From the NCBI GenBank assembly GCA_910591455.2, contig OU342818.1:20908427-20972426 (forward strand): a stretch of 64,000 nucleotides of DNA, written 5' to 3'. The position numbers and the translations under genes were made by a program. Positions 14,075 through 25,119 of the stretch are shown one piece after another. The notes below the pieces were generated by a model. The model was not told the origin of the DNA and searched no databases. It saw only the letters and a program-made list of their open reading frames with translations. The stretch's first letter is position 1. The number at the start of each line of letters is the position of its first letter. Source of the stretch: Pholis gunnellus (taxonomy: Eukaryota; Chordata; Actinopteri; Perciformes; Pholidae).

Positions 14075-15921
14075 GTTGGGCGTGGTTGTTGTTAGTGTTG
14101 GTTAGACGGGGCAATAGTTGAGCGTGGCTGATGTTCGTGTTGGTTAGACGGGGCAATAGTTGAGCGTGGCTGATGTTCGTGATGGTTAGACGGGGCAATA
14201 GTTGAGCGTGGTTGATGTTCGTGATGGTTAGACGGGGCAATAGTTGAGCGTGGCTGATGTTCGTGTTGGTTAGACGGGGCAATAGTTGAGCGTGGTTGAT
14301 GTTCGTGTTGGTTAGATGGGGCAATAGTTGAGCGTGGTTGATGTTCGTGTTGGTTAGACGGGGCAATATTTGAGCGTGGCTGATGTTCGTGTTGGTTAGA
14401 CGGGGCAATATTTGAGCGTGGCTGATGTTCGTGTTGGTTAGATGGGGCAATAGTTGAGCGTGGCTGATGTTCGTGATGGTTAGACGGGGCAATAGTTGAG
14501 CGTGGCTGATGTTCGTGTTGGTTAGACGGGGCAATAGTTGAGCGTGGCTGATGTTCGTGTTGGTTAGACGGGGCAATAGTTGAGCGTGGCTGATGTTCGT
14601 GATGGTTAGACGGGGCAATAGTTGAGCGTGGCTGATGTTCGTGTTGGTTAGACGGGGCAATAGTTGAGCGTGGCTGATGTTCGTGTTGGTTAGACGGGGC
14701 AATAGTTGAGCGTGGCTGATGTTCGTGATGGTTAGACGGGGCAATAGTTGAGCGTGGCTGATGTTCGTGTTGGTTAGACGGGGCAATAGTTGAGCGTGGC
14801 TGATGTTCGTGATTTAGATGGGGCAATAGTTGAGCGTGGCTGATGTTCGTGTTGGTTAGATGGGGCAATAGTTGAGCGTGGCTGATGTTCGTGTTGGTTA
14901 GACGGGGCAATAGTTGAGCGTGGCTGATGTTCGTGTTGGTTAGACGGGGCAATAGTTGAGCGTGGCTGATGTTCGTGATTTAGATGGGGCAATAGTTGAG
15001 CGTGGCTGATGTTCGTGTTGGTTAGATGGGGCAATAGTTGAGCGTGGCTGATGTTCGTGTTGGTTAGATGGGGCAATAGTTGAGCGTGGCTGATGTTCGT
15101 GTTGGTTAGACGGGGCAATAGTTGAGCGTGGCTGATGTTCGTGTTGGTTAGACGGGGCAATAGTTGAGCGTGGCTGATGTTCGTGTTGGTTAGACGGGGC
15201 AATAGTTGAGCGTGGCTGATGTTCGTGATGGTTAGACGGGGCAATAGTTGAGCGTGGCTGATGTTCGTGTTGGTTAGACGGGGCAATAGTTGAGCGTGGC
15301 TGATGTTCGTGTTGGTTAGACGGGGCAATAGTTGAGCGTGGCTGATGTTCGTGATGGTTAGACGGGGCAATAGTTGAGCGTGGCTGATGTTCGTGTTGGT
15401 TAGACGGGGCAATAGTTGAGCGTGGCTGATGTTCGTGTTGGTTAGACGGGGCAATAGTTGAGCGTGGCTGATGTTCGTGATTTAGATGGGGCAATAGTTG
15501 AGCGTGGCTGATGTTCGTGTTGGTTAGATGGGGCAATAGTTGAGCGTGGCTGATGTTCGTGTTGGTTAGATGGGGCAATAGTTGAGCGTGGCTGATGTTC
15601 GTGTTGGTTAGACGGGGCAATAGTTGAGCGTGGCTGATGTTCGTGATGGTTAGACGGGGCAATAGTTGAGCGTGGCTGATGTTCGTGTTGGTTAGACGGG
15701 GCAATAGTTGAGCGTGGCTGATGTTCGTGATGGTTAGACGGGGCAATAGTTGAGCGTGGCTGATGTTCGTGATGGTTAGACGGGGCAATAGTTGAGCGTG
15801 GCTGATGTTCGTGATGGTTAGACGGGGCAATAGTTGAGCGTGGCTGATGTTCGTGATGGTTAGACGGGGCAATAGTTGAGCGTGGCTGATGTTCGTGATG
15901 GTTAGACGGGGCAATAGTTGA
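14075..15921. repeat. 42-bp minisatellite, about 44 units
   Basis: The unit begins GTTGAGCGTGGCTGATGTTC and ends TTAGACGGGGCAATA. Variable sites include C/T in GGCTG/GGTTG, T/A in GTGTTGG/GTGATGG, C/T in GACGG/GATGG, and G/T at the first base. Three units, at about 14811, 14977 and 15478, lack 2 bp (GTGATTTAGATGG, 40 bp long). Because 42 is a multiple of three, long minus-strand frames of 14-residue repeats (PRLTNTNISHAQLL, or PSNQHEHQPRSTIA in another frame) stay open and shift at each 40-bp unit. The first unit is divergent. The right edge ends abruptly at GTTGATTCACGTCGG. Confidence 0.97.
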
Positions 15922-17286
15922 TTCACGTCGGTGCTTGGGGGAGTGTGGGAGGCCCTTGAAAAAGTTAAAGAACTCTGCACTTATTCACAGGTTATCATTG
16001 GACCCGTCTTTAAATGTTAATTCCTAGTTTTCAATTGAAAATTACCAAAAAGTTGGTGACAGCTATCTGACATTGCAATGTTCTTGAGAATCATTAATCT
16101 CAAATTTATAGTGACCATTAATCTGCTTGAAACCCAGAACGTGTTTTAAAACTTTGAATATTGTGCACTTTCACATGACACCAACAACATCTGAAATACA
16201 GCCTTTTGATACATTCTAAATATGTCATTTGCATGTTCCTCCAAACATCCCAATAAAATCACTATGAGATAATGGCACTTTGTCAGCGATTTGACACATT
16301 TATACAATATATTTATGGACCCATCAGACTAATGTGTTACAGCATAAGCCTTCATTCAGACTGCTAATGAAGCCCGTTTGTTGTTTTTGGCAGAGCACCA
16401 GGCCGCAAGGTCATCCAGAGGGCCCTTTACCCGCCATAAATCCGTCATCATGTGGAGGATCCCACTTCTCTTACAGCATTATTAATGTTATACTCTGACC
16501 TAACTTCATGTGGTTATTATATGTATTAACAATAGGAACAATGCCCAGAAGCAAATTTGCAATTTGTCTTCTTCAATCACACCACAACAGGTCTCAGGAT
16601 TTAGTTCATCAATGACACCAGGGAACACTCTGATCATGACAATCTCTTCCTGTAGTGTAATTCCGTTGTCTGGCATTTTGCCAAACGGTAATATTGTGTG
16701 AAACTGCGCATATTAAAAGCAACCTTTCGTGTCACAGTCATTTTGATGTTCATCCCTAGACACACTCGGATTTGATTGCAATCTGGAGATTCCGTCGGAG
16801 CTCTCATTGTTCTCGGACATTTTCGGAATACTTCATGAGAAATATTCTCAGATGTGGTTTCAGAGGTGAAAAGAGGCTCTGAAGAGTGCACAGTGCCTTC
16901 ATACTTTACACATTTCTCATCCCTCCTTCCAATGCAATAAAGCTAAGCTGTTGTTTTTTTTCCTCCAAGGGCATCCTGCAACTTACTGTTTGTCATCCAC
17001 ATAACTTCTGTTACAAGAACCGACCGCGCACTCTGAAAAGGTTTCTTTGAGTGAATTCAGGTTTATTGGTATTCTTGTGCCATCAACATTCCTGCCGTCA
17101 TCATTCTCGAAGCACTCGCCTCTGTCCGCACACATGCTCCTCATCAATGCACCAGATCGGCTGCTTCAGTGCCCGTCACGGCCGGTTGATCCGCACGGAT
17201 CCATCACTGACCGTCCGCCTCTCTCCTCATTCTTTCTATCGCTCAGTGCTGGGCGCTTCCTCCCTTTCCTTTTCTTACTCTTGCCA

Positions 17287-17307
17287 TCTCTCTCTCTCTC
17301 TCTCTCT
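17287..17307. repeat. (TC)n microsatellite
   Basis: A TC dinucleotide run of about ten repeats. It supplies the RERERER string in the opposite frame. Confidence 0.9.
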
Positions 17308-17564
17308 GTATTTCGCACATCTCTTCAATGTCTTTCCCTCCTCAAAATACCCAGAATTCTGTGCCGCTGTGCAGCCGCAGTGGTGTAATCCAGACCAGGT
17401 TACATCAGCACCGCAATCAATCTTGCAGCCTGTCCTGCCGCCTTTCACTCTCCTGAAGAGCGACTGACGCACGAGCCGTCAGCACCAAAACCTCTGCAGA
17501 CACGTAAAGGTCTGCAAGCACACTAACTGCCGAGAACCATTTACTTGTATTCTAATGCAAAGAT

Positions 17565-17960
17565 TAAAAAAAAGAATAGCTGGGTTTATTTCCTCATAAG
17601 CCATTAAGATAGTGGCTAATGGAGCTGTGCTTAGACAGGCTATTAAATGTGAATATTGATGAAAAACAATGTCAAAGTGAGCCGATAAGGCACTTAATAT
17701 GCTGAAGGCTTTTTTAATAGCACAATGGTATTTACAGTATCTTTAATACCTGCAGTAAAGCCATGCAGGACGGTGAGATTCCACAAGCAAAGCCCCATAA
17801 TGACACCCTGATGAACAGTCATCGGGGTGTTGCATGAGCCAGCATTCTGTTTTCTGAGCTGGGCTGCTGCATTATTGATTGGAGAAGCCGACTGTCTAAA
17901 TCGAAGACAAACAGCTTTGTAACTAAGTCTGAATGGAGACATAATTAGACTCTGAACGCT
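17565..17960. other. Candidate conserved noncoding element
   Basis: About 400 bp without recognisable repeats. It contains GCCATTAAGATAGTGGCTAA, GCTATTAAATGTGAATATTG, TTATTGATTGG and AGACATAATTAGAC. The density of ATTA/TAAT cores and GATA-like words suggests an enhancer. The minus-strand frame 17694-17942 shows no known domain. Confidence 0.3.
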
Positions 17961-20286
17961 CAGTTTTTAACAGAAATAATGCATAAATTCATAGGATTTA
18001 AACAGTGTGTGCATATCAATGAGGAATCAAAGTAGACACGATTTGCGTTGAACACAATGTGACCGAGCTGCTCGTGAACGAACTGATGCTGCAGGCCTCA
18101 GTGGAGGTCGATACTTTGTTACATTGCATGAACGCGCAAACCTTTGTGATGAAACTAACGACCAACACAAGTCGGAGTGTTCCAACTTACCGTCGCTACA
18201 AGTCTGAATGCATGTTGTTGGGTAAGACTGGCTGGTTGCTTGATTCAACAGAAAAGACTCAATTGGTGCCCTGTGCACGATGATTGTAATGTTCAAGCGA
18301 AAGTAAAGATCTGTGGATGATTTAATATGCAGCTGTTCAAATCTACACATATGGTAGTTATTGAAGTATTTCAGAGCAATGTGATGGTACTTCAATTCAA
18401 CTTTAGTTTTTCATACACATGGGTCCAAACAAAATAAAAAATAAGAGCAAGTATCTCTCCTGGATGGTTGATTTTAATTTACCGCATTGTGCAGCCAAGA
18501 CTCTTTATACTTATGCTTCGGTGGGAGTATCGTACTGAATTAATATCGCAAGGTATTGTGGAATATGAATGTCAAGTGTAAAGACTGGAATTTTCAAAGT
18601 GGTGGATGGCCGTCACGATGGACGGTGAACGCTATTTTGCCGTCAGCTACATTTTTGTGTTGAACATGCATTGCTTATGATGAGCAGAGTTTTTACAGAC
18701 TGCTTTGTTGCATTGGGTGATGCCTAGATACTTCACCATCGTATGCTATTATTATTATAAATAATTATGGACACACAAGTTCAGTTCTTTACTACACTTC
18801 AAATGATCTTTTCATGAAGATGTGGTGCAGAGTACACAGTGAGGAGAGAATACAAACTGAAAGTACCTGTGTTATATAGTCTGGCTGAAACCTTTTTAAA
18901 AAAGCAGGAAAAACATACTTCAGGGTGCACTTCAGCTGAATACAAACCAGACTGTACTCTAGCCTTAGCTAGGACTAGTAAATACAGTACATTAGTAAAA
19001 AGTACTGATTTTAAATAACTTAATGAGTTGTGGTCATCTACTGACCCAGAGGTGTTTGCGATTCAGCGTTCAGGACCAATATCTGCTCCTCACCTCTTTG
19101 GGGCACACTAAACTTCAAAGCTGGTTTACAGGAAATGAACTGCCTGCAGTGTGTTTTTTGGATCATGGTATAGATACAGCACAGCTATTTCCCACAGCAG
19201 AAGACAGATGTCTGAAAGGCAGATCGGAAATAAATATGATTTTTTTCCCTATTTTTCTTACCCTGGAAGTCTTATGAACTTAGTCTTTTTACTGTACAAG
19301 TCGCTGAATATATGGTGACCCGTTAAGTTCCAGCCACAGGGGGTGGGGGTGGGGTGTAGGGCAGGCACCAAGCAAGAAAAAGGTGCCATGATTGCTCTGC
19401 ACCGTTACACAGCGACCATGAAATATCCCGTTGTTTAAAAGCAACAGTTGCAGCTTCGCAGTGTTCCTTCAGGAAGATCCCGTGAGACGTCAAAGAGTGA
19501 TAAAGCCTTCAAAATACTGCACAACATATTTAAAGAGCACTCAAGTGGAGCACTCAGCAAGGAGCTATTAAGATCACTTTTATTCTTGGAGCTATAAGGA
19601 GCGACAGCGTTCATTCACAACAGCCCCTGGTGCATGGGCTCGCCTTTGAAAAACAGTCTCGCATTTGCATCGCCGAGCATTGACCAACATGTGCATGGAT
19701 AACAACTCTTTGCCATTAGTACCAGGATCATTTTAACTTGAGTGGATATTTCTACTTGTTCTCATTCCCACGGTTTAAAATAGCAATAGCACATTGTGAA
19801 TTGGTTCCTTTCCAATTATTCCTCTTTCTCATGAGTGCTAAAATAGAAGTAGTACATTATTGAGCGCGGGGTCTAATAGTTCAGCTCATTCGTGACTGCT
19901 CACTCCAGAATGAATTGGGATAGAGGCAAAGGTGTTTTAGCTTCATTTCAATATATCAGAGCCTGTCATGGTGAATGGGTGCAATATGAATGGTAACTTA
20001 TTCATCTTACACTATTAAAAACATGTCGCACAACTCTTGAGCACCAACATGATGAATGATGAAAAAAGGTGATTGTAACGTCATAGTTTGTGTGGTGATA
20101 GCTAACTAAGGATAAGGGGATATTGCGAATAGTATATGTGAAGAAAAGTATGACTGTACAGTTTTATATACTTGGTGTTTATGTTGATATATCAATCGCA
20201 TGATCAGTGAGTTGTATATAAGGAAACTGGACAAAGCCTTGGGCACCACCCTGACCAGGGCAACATAGACGAAAATGTGCACTAGA

Positions 20287-20435
20287 GACGGGTTGTGTTC
20301 AACCTGTTCTCACTTCCAACTCTTCAAATGCCGCCACTTGGTCCGTGCCCCTCCATCTCGAGGCACCCTTTATTGTTTGTGTGGTCTGCTGGCTTTCAAC
20401 CAACTCCAATGTAAACCCATTGCCATCATTATGAG
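20287..20435 (-). repeat. Interspersed repeat copy, inverted relative to 20.6 and 24.6 kb
   Basis: On the minus strand: GGGTTTACATTGGAGTTGG, TTGAAAGCCAGCAGACC, AAGGGTGCCTCGAGATGG, GAAGAGTTGGAAGTGAGAAC. The 24592-24745 copy on the plus strand reads GGGTTTACATTGGAGTTAG, TGACAGCCAATTG, AAGGGTGCCTCAGTGCATC and GATTTGGGAGTGAGAACGG, clearly the same sequence. Confidence 0.6.
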
Positions 20436-20589
20436 ACAGTCAGAGCAACTGAGACAGTACAACAAGCGAGAAAGTAGGGTGGAAGGATTGATGGCTCAGA
20501 CAGCTGAGGCTGCATAAGGAAGCCTATTTTGAACAGACACTTTATATGTAACGGGCAGAAACTTACTGGCTGTCCCTGACGTGTCCAAA

Positions 20590-20692
20590 ATAATGCTAAA
20601 GGGAGACCTAGAGCGACATAGTTCAAAGCTTAGAGCCACTGACGTAGCGTCGGTATTTGACGAGTTGGGAGCAGGAACATGTTGTGCAAAGC
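20590..20692 (+). repeat. Partial copy of the same interspersed repeat
   Basis: AATGCTAAAGGGAGACC, CACTGACGTAGCGTCGGTAT and TTGACGAGTTGGGAGCAGG match the right half of the unit seen at 24.6 kb, in opposite orientation to the 20287-20435 copy about 160 bp away. Confidence 0.55.
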
Positions 20693-21853
20693 GTTTGAAC
20701 TTTTCTTGTTGGAAGCTTGAACTGGTCTGCACCACACTGAGTGCGCTCTCAAGGTAAACTCATTGATCTGAAAACATTTATACAAGTCTAAAAGTAAACC
20801 CATACTCAGGTAACTGTGTGTAAGTACAGCTTGATTGGAGCAGAATTCACTCAGTCAAAATATTTATTGAGGGGATGAAAAAGAAAGTGAGATTGTGGGT
20901 GGGCTCAGATGAAGCCTGAATCTCTGAGTTATGTGATAAATCATACAAGAAAGAGAAATAACAAATATTTGATGCGTGTAAATCTTGTATAGTGTAGTAC
21001 TTCTAAATATCTCATGACAAAACTAGCCCCCTCTGTTTCATTTACCTTTGAACTTATATAGTAGATGCTCACGCTGCATACAGAACATCTTGGGAACGAT
21101 GTGAGGAATATAAGCAACTTTTCTTACTCTCTGAAAATGGCTGAGCGAGACATGAGTGATGGACGCTGCTGTGCTGTTACAGGCTCACCTTGACAGGAAA
21201 GTAATCCTTTCACACGGGGACGCACGCGGCCATGCACCAGCACACAAACCAGTTCCTGTGAGTCTGTAGAGGTCTCAAGTGAGCGAATGCAGCTGGACGT
21301 GACGTTAATAATGGCTGACATGAACAGCCCATTCGGCCCTCTGCGCCATTCACAATATCCAGTGAAGGTTGTGAGTCACATACAGACCTCCGAAAACAAT
21401 GTTGAAACTGCAGATTGCAAGAAGTCAGAACAAGTCATTGCACTGAAAATTCACTTAGCGTCATTGAATATGTCGATTATAATGGCCCATGGAAGAGGAA
21501 GAGATGCTGGTTCATAATACCTGGAAAAGTCTGTCTGTCAGTGATACGCACTGATAAATAGATGACAAACTCCTGGAGCAGTTGTAATGATGGAACGCCC
21601 GTCTAAAGTGTTACGCTTGCAGTGCCACTCTGGTTTTCCATAAAAATACACCAAAAATCTCAACATAATTCCTGTAAAAAGGATGGTTACGCTCTTTGAT
21701 TATGATTGGATGAACCCTGTTCCTTATAAACACACAGCTGTGACCTCGGTACAATAGCATCCAATTATGAATGTGAATTTTGATTTACTGGGTGGGCTGA
21801 GATTGGGAATGGAGGGGATAGAGATAAATTATATAAATCTGTCGTAAAACTAT

Positions 21854-21857
<4 letters not shown>
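20693..21857. other. Gene-free stretch
   Basis: No exon or named repeat was recognised. A TA microsatellite starts near 21858 and hosts the Tc1-like insertion. Confidence 0.5.
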
Positions 21858-21886
<29 letters not shown>

Positions 21887-21889
<3 letters not shown>

Positions 21890-22430
21890 TGCCTGGCCAA
21901 AAAAAAAAAGTCGCCACCAAAAAAAAAAGGTCACACACTAATATTTCGTTGGACCGCCTTTAGCTTTGATTACGGCACGCATTCGCTGTGGCATTGTTTC
22001 GATAAGCTTCTGCAATGTCACAAGATTTATTTACATCCAGTGTTGCATTCATTTCTCACCAAGATCTTGTATTGATGATGGTAGAGTCTGACCGCTGCGC
22101 AAAGCCTTCTCCAGCACATCCCAAAGATTCTCAATGGGGTTCAGGTCTGGACTCTGTGGTGGCCAATCCATGTGTGAAAATGATGTCTCATGCTCCCTGA
22201 ACCACTCTTTCACAACTTGAGCCCGATGAATCCTGGCATTGTCATCTTGGAATATGTGTCTTTCGACATGGTTGTTTAAGAAATGAGAAGCAACTCAGTG
22301 CACCAGTTGGGGTTAAATAACTTGTTGCCAGCTGAAAGATAATCGCCCATGCAGTAACTATCCAATAGGAGGCTCGTACCTATTTGCTTAGTTAAATCCA
22401 GGTGGCGACTTTTTTTTTGGCCAAGCAGTG
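21887..22430 (-). mobile_element. Internally deleted Tc1/mariner-like transposon
   Basis: The ends are CACTGCCTGGCC followed by an A-run and GTCGCCACC at the left, and the inverted counterpart GGTGGCGAC, T-run, GGCCAAGCAGTG at the right. Both are flanked by TA inside a TA microsatellite, the expected Tc1/mariner target. On the minus strand, 22080-22175 encodes MDWPPQSPDLNPIENLWDVL, the conserved catalytic-Glu region of Tc1 transposases. The remaining 544 bp is far shorter than the usual 1.3-1.6 kb, so most of the transposase, including the other catalytic Asp residues, is missing. It is a non-autonomous copy. Confidence 0.93.
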
Positions 22431-22449
22431 TATATATATATATATATAT

Positions 22450-24309
22450 GTGTGTGTCTATACATAGCCTGACTCAAGTGTGGTTGTGTGGCAGTCTGGC
22501 TCACTTTCAGTAATTCTTACTGAACTGCATTTTAATTTGATAGTAAACTGATGGTTAAATGATTTATAACTGGAAATATGAAATAAACAATAAAAATAAT
22601 CTGCAGTTAAGTTCCTGACACGCTGTGAATGTTTCTGCTCATGTCAGCTGTATCAGATTTTATACACCATGCAGATGGTCTTTTTTATTCCTACTCGTAT
22701 CTGATTTGCAGCCTCAAGGCATAATGAAAAAATGCTGATGGCCAATGCTAGGCCTATAACTGTAGCCATTTGTATGACAGATAACAATAAGAGTGAGTGT
22801 AAAACCGTGAGTTTAATTTATGAATGAACAGTTCTCTGAAACTCAGAGAACGTAGAATCAAATAGAAATCAGTGGGAAACAGAGAAGGCATTGTCTTTGC
22901 AGTTACTAGGGCTTAATATCTTACATCATAAATTAGTGAGAATGTGGAAGCAAGGGACTGATGCAACTGGACATGACAAAGATTCACACACAGACAATAA
23001 ACTGTCCAACAGCAAATGCCTCCATCTGCTGCCTGATAATGCAGAGAATGCTGATTTTTCACTTTAAAGATAGTTAACCGACAAAAGTGTGGCGGCTTGA
23101 CCTTTTGAATCTGACCGGAGCTTGAAAGAGTTTCACTCATGATGATCCCAGGCATGCCTCCCTGCCTGAATGCTGAGCAAGCTTCAAACGAGCATTTGAC
23201 GAGTTACAAAGACATCTGCCAAGGGAGACATTCACTTGCCAAGTATTGCTCAGAGGACAGGTGCATCTGCTTCGCTAGAGCACTGTGCAAGTAAACAAAG
23301 CAATGACAAAAAGAGTCGAGGGAGGGACAAAACAGCAGGAATAAAAACGGTGGATATAGAGGTACAGCGGGGTTGTGCGTGTGGCATCCTGTGGCTGTGT
23401 AGAATGAAAAGGATCACCGGGGGAAGGAAAAAGCAGCTGTGGCTAAGGTTTTAACAGTGTAGGAGACATTGTCCCTGGCCATTTCACACAACACTGGACT
23501 TTCTTTAGCGAGCCTTGACAAGTGAGCAATGGTAAAAAAATGCAGTGTTGCTTTGAAAGGGGTCAGCGTGTGAGGACTCCAACTAGACGACTGTAAGATG
23601 GCAGGCCGCTGGGGTGGGGGAGAAAATACGGCCAAAAACAGGTTGTCGGAAGGTGCACCAAAGGAACTGCCGAGACTCTGCGCTACACAAATGATCGGTG
23701 AGAGGTCTCCTGGTTCAAGTAATGAATGGCGGGAGGACGATTTGGATTCCCTTGCCGGGGGTCTGGCGACCGAGGCTTTTGGCTGACCAGACCTGTCGGC
23801 TCCCAATGATGAGAAAAAGGTGGCAGGTGGGTGTGTGCAAATTGCACATGATGAGGTTCCCGTCTCTTGAAATTTCTCCGTCAGAGGAATTACACATCCC
23901 AGTAATCCAATTGAGGTAGCCACAAAGACAACTCTGACAAAAAACAGTATTTACCGCAGGAGTCATTACATGTCAGAGGCTGCAGAGAGGTCCATTTATC
24001 TTGTGCGCGGCAGCACCTTGCACTGATATTTAGACTCCTGCTGCTTCCAATCAACTTAGGCTATGTTGAGACTGCAGGCCGATTCGATTTGTTTCTCAAA
24101 TCAGATCTTTAAGACAGACTGTCGGCATTTGCAAGTGATCAGATCAGATTTGTGTCCAGACATCCCCAACCTATCTGCTTGGGTTGCTGTGGCGATGACA
24201 GATTCTCACTCCCAACTCGTCTCACACCGATACTTGGTCAGCGGTCTTACACCGCTTCAGAAAATGACCCTCCAGGTCTTCACATGCATAGTGCCTCTTG
24301 AAATTAAAC
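22450..24309. other. Gene-free stretch with a GC-richer part
   Basis: The 23230-23950 part has longer overlapping frames on both strands (169 codons minus, 23414-23923). None has recognisable domains or convincing splice context. Confidence 0.4.
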
Positions 24310-24510
24310 TTCTAACGTAGTTGTACTTAGTTTTTAGGTTTACTTGCGCAACAAAACTACTTATGCTTAGGAAAAGATCATGGTTTGGTTGAAATAAGTA
24401 TTTTTGTTATGTAACTGCCGTTAGTTAAGTACGTCATTTACGCAACAAAAGTAAAACAGTCAACTTCTATAACACGAATAGCGGTCTCCTGGGTGAAAGT
24501 ACTGTTTGTT
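24310..24510 (+). repeat. Interspersed fish repeat, copy 2
   Basis: Contains GCGCAACAAAACTACTTATG, GGAAAAGATCATGGTTTGG and TGAAATAAGTA, with a second GCAACAAAAGTAAAACAG. Same family as the copies at 12.4, 27.7, 32.7 and 54.0 kb. Confidence 0.5.
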
Positions 24511-24591
24511 TGACTCCTCATCCGCCCTTCCATTCTGTCCTACAAAGACTTCCTTGCTCTTTGTACTACAGCTGTTGCTCTGATCGTCTAA

Positions 24592-24745
24592 AATGACGCT
24601 GATGGGTTTACATTGGAGTTAGTTGACAGCCAATTGCAACTTATGCAGATGCTAAAGGGTGCCTCAGTGCATCTGTACCAGACGTCGATGGGCACTGACC
24701 AAGCCTTGGTATTTGATGATTTGGGAGTGAGAACGGGCTGAAGCA
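24592..24745 (+). repeat. Interspersed repeat copy
   Basis: The best preserved of three related copies (see 20287-20435 and 20590-20692): GGGTTTACATTGGAGTTAG, ATCTGTACCAGACGTCGATG, GGTATTTGATGATTTGGGAG. No protein coding was recognised. Confidence 0.6.
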
Positions 24746-24944
24746 TGAGAACTGAAGGTCCTTCATTTTGCCTGTTGTTCTTCTCCATGTTGTCTTCTTT
24801 GACGCTTTCCAAAATCAATCTAGATGAAATCTGGTTGAACAAAAAACAGATGTGGGCTGGCCGTCTGAACAGTGTCTTCCGATTGGAGGACGGCCTGCTT
24901 TATGGTTGTCTTTAGGTGAGAAGATTAAGTCTGCATGTTCAGGG

Positions 24945-25119
24945 GTCCTTGGGCAGTGTGCGTGCATTTGAATTAGTTTAGAGTCCTGATTGGCAGGTGG
25001 CCTCTGCCATCATTGTCTAAATGTGTGTGTATGGGTGAATGTTGAAATGTAGTGTACAGCCTTTTGAGTGATCAGAAGACGAGAAAGAAACGCTATACAA
25101 ATGTAAGTCTATTTACCAT
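24945..25119 (+). mobile_element. SINE-like 3' end
   Basis: Contains CCTTGGGCAGTGTGCGTG, GTGAATGTTGAAATGTAGTG, CCTTTTGAGTGATCAGAAGA and CGCTATACAAATGTAAGTCT ending in ATTTACCAT. From memory this is the shared 3' half of V-SINE-like fish repeats (the GCGCTTTGAGTGGTC...CGCTATATAA block). The tRNA-like head is missing. Confidence 0.65.

Larger units (their letters stand above)
15922..20286. other. Gene-free, probably intronic sequence
   Basis: Includes the (TC)n tract and the 17565-17960 candidate element. The 113- and 138-codon plus-strand frames at 17047-17467 overlap in different frames over low-complexity CT-rich sequence and show no domain. Confidence 0.5.

Noticed and set aside
14075..15921. 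Regular array resembling a CRISPR locus
   Set aside because: Units are contiguous 42-mers without unique spacers, in vertebrate DNA. It is a minisatellite.
22015..22200. 61-codon plus-strand frame
   Set aside because: Antisense shadow of the Tc1 transposase fragment.
23414..23923. 169-codon minus-strand frame
   Set aside because: Overlaps open frames on the other strand in GC-richer sequence; no family, no splice context.
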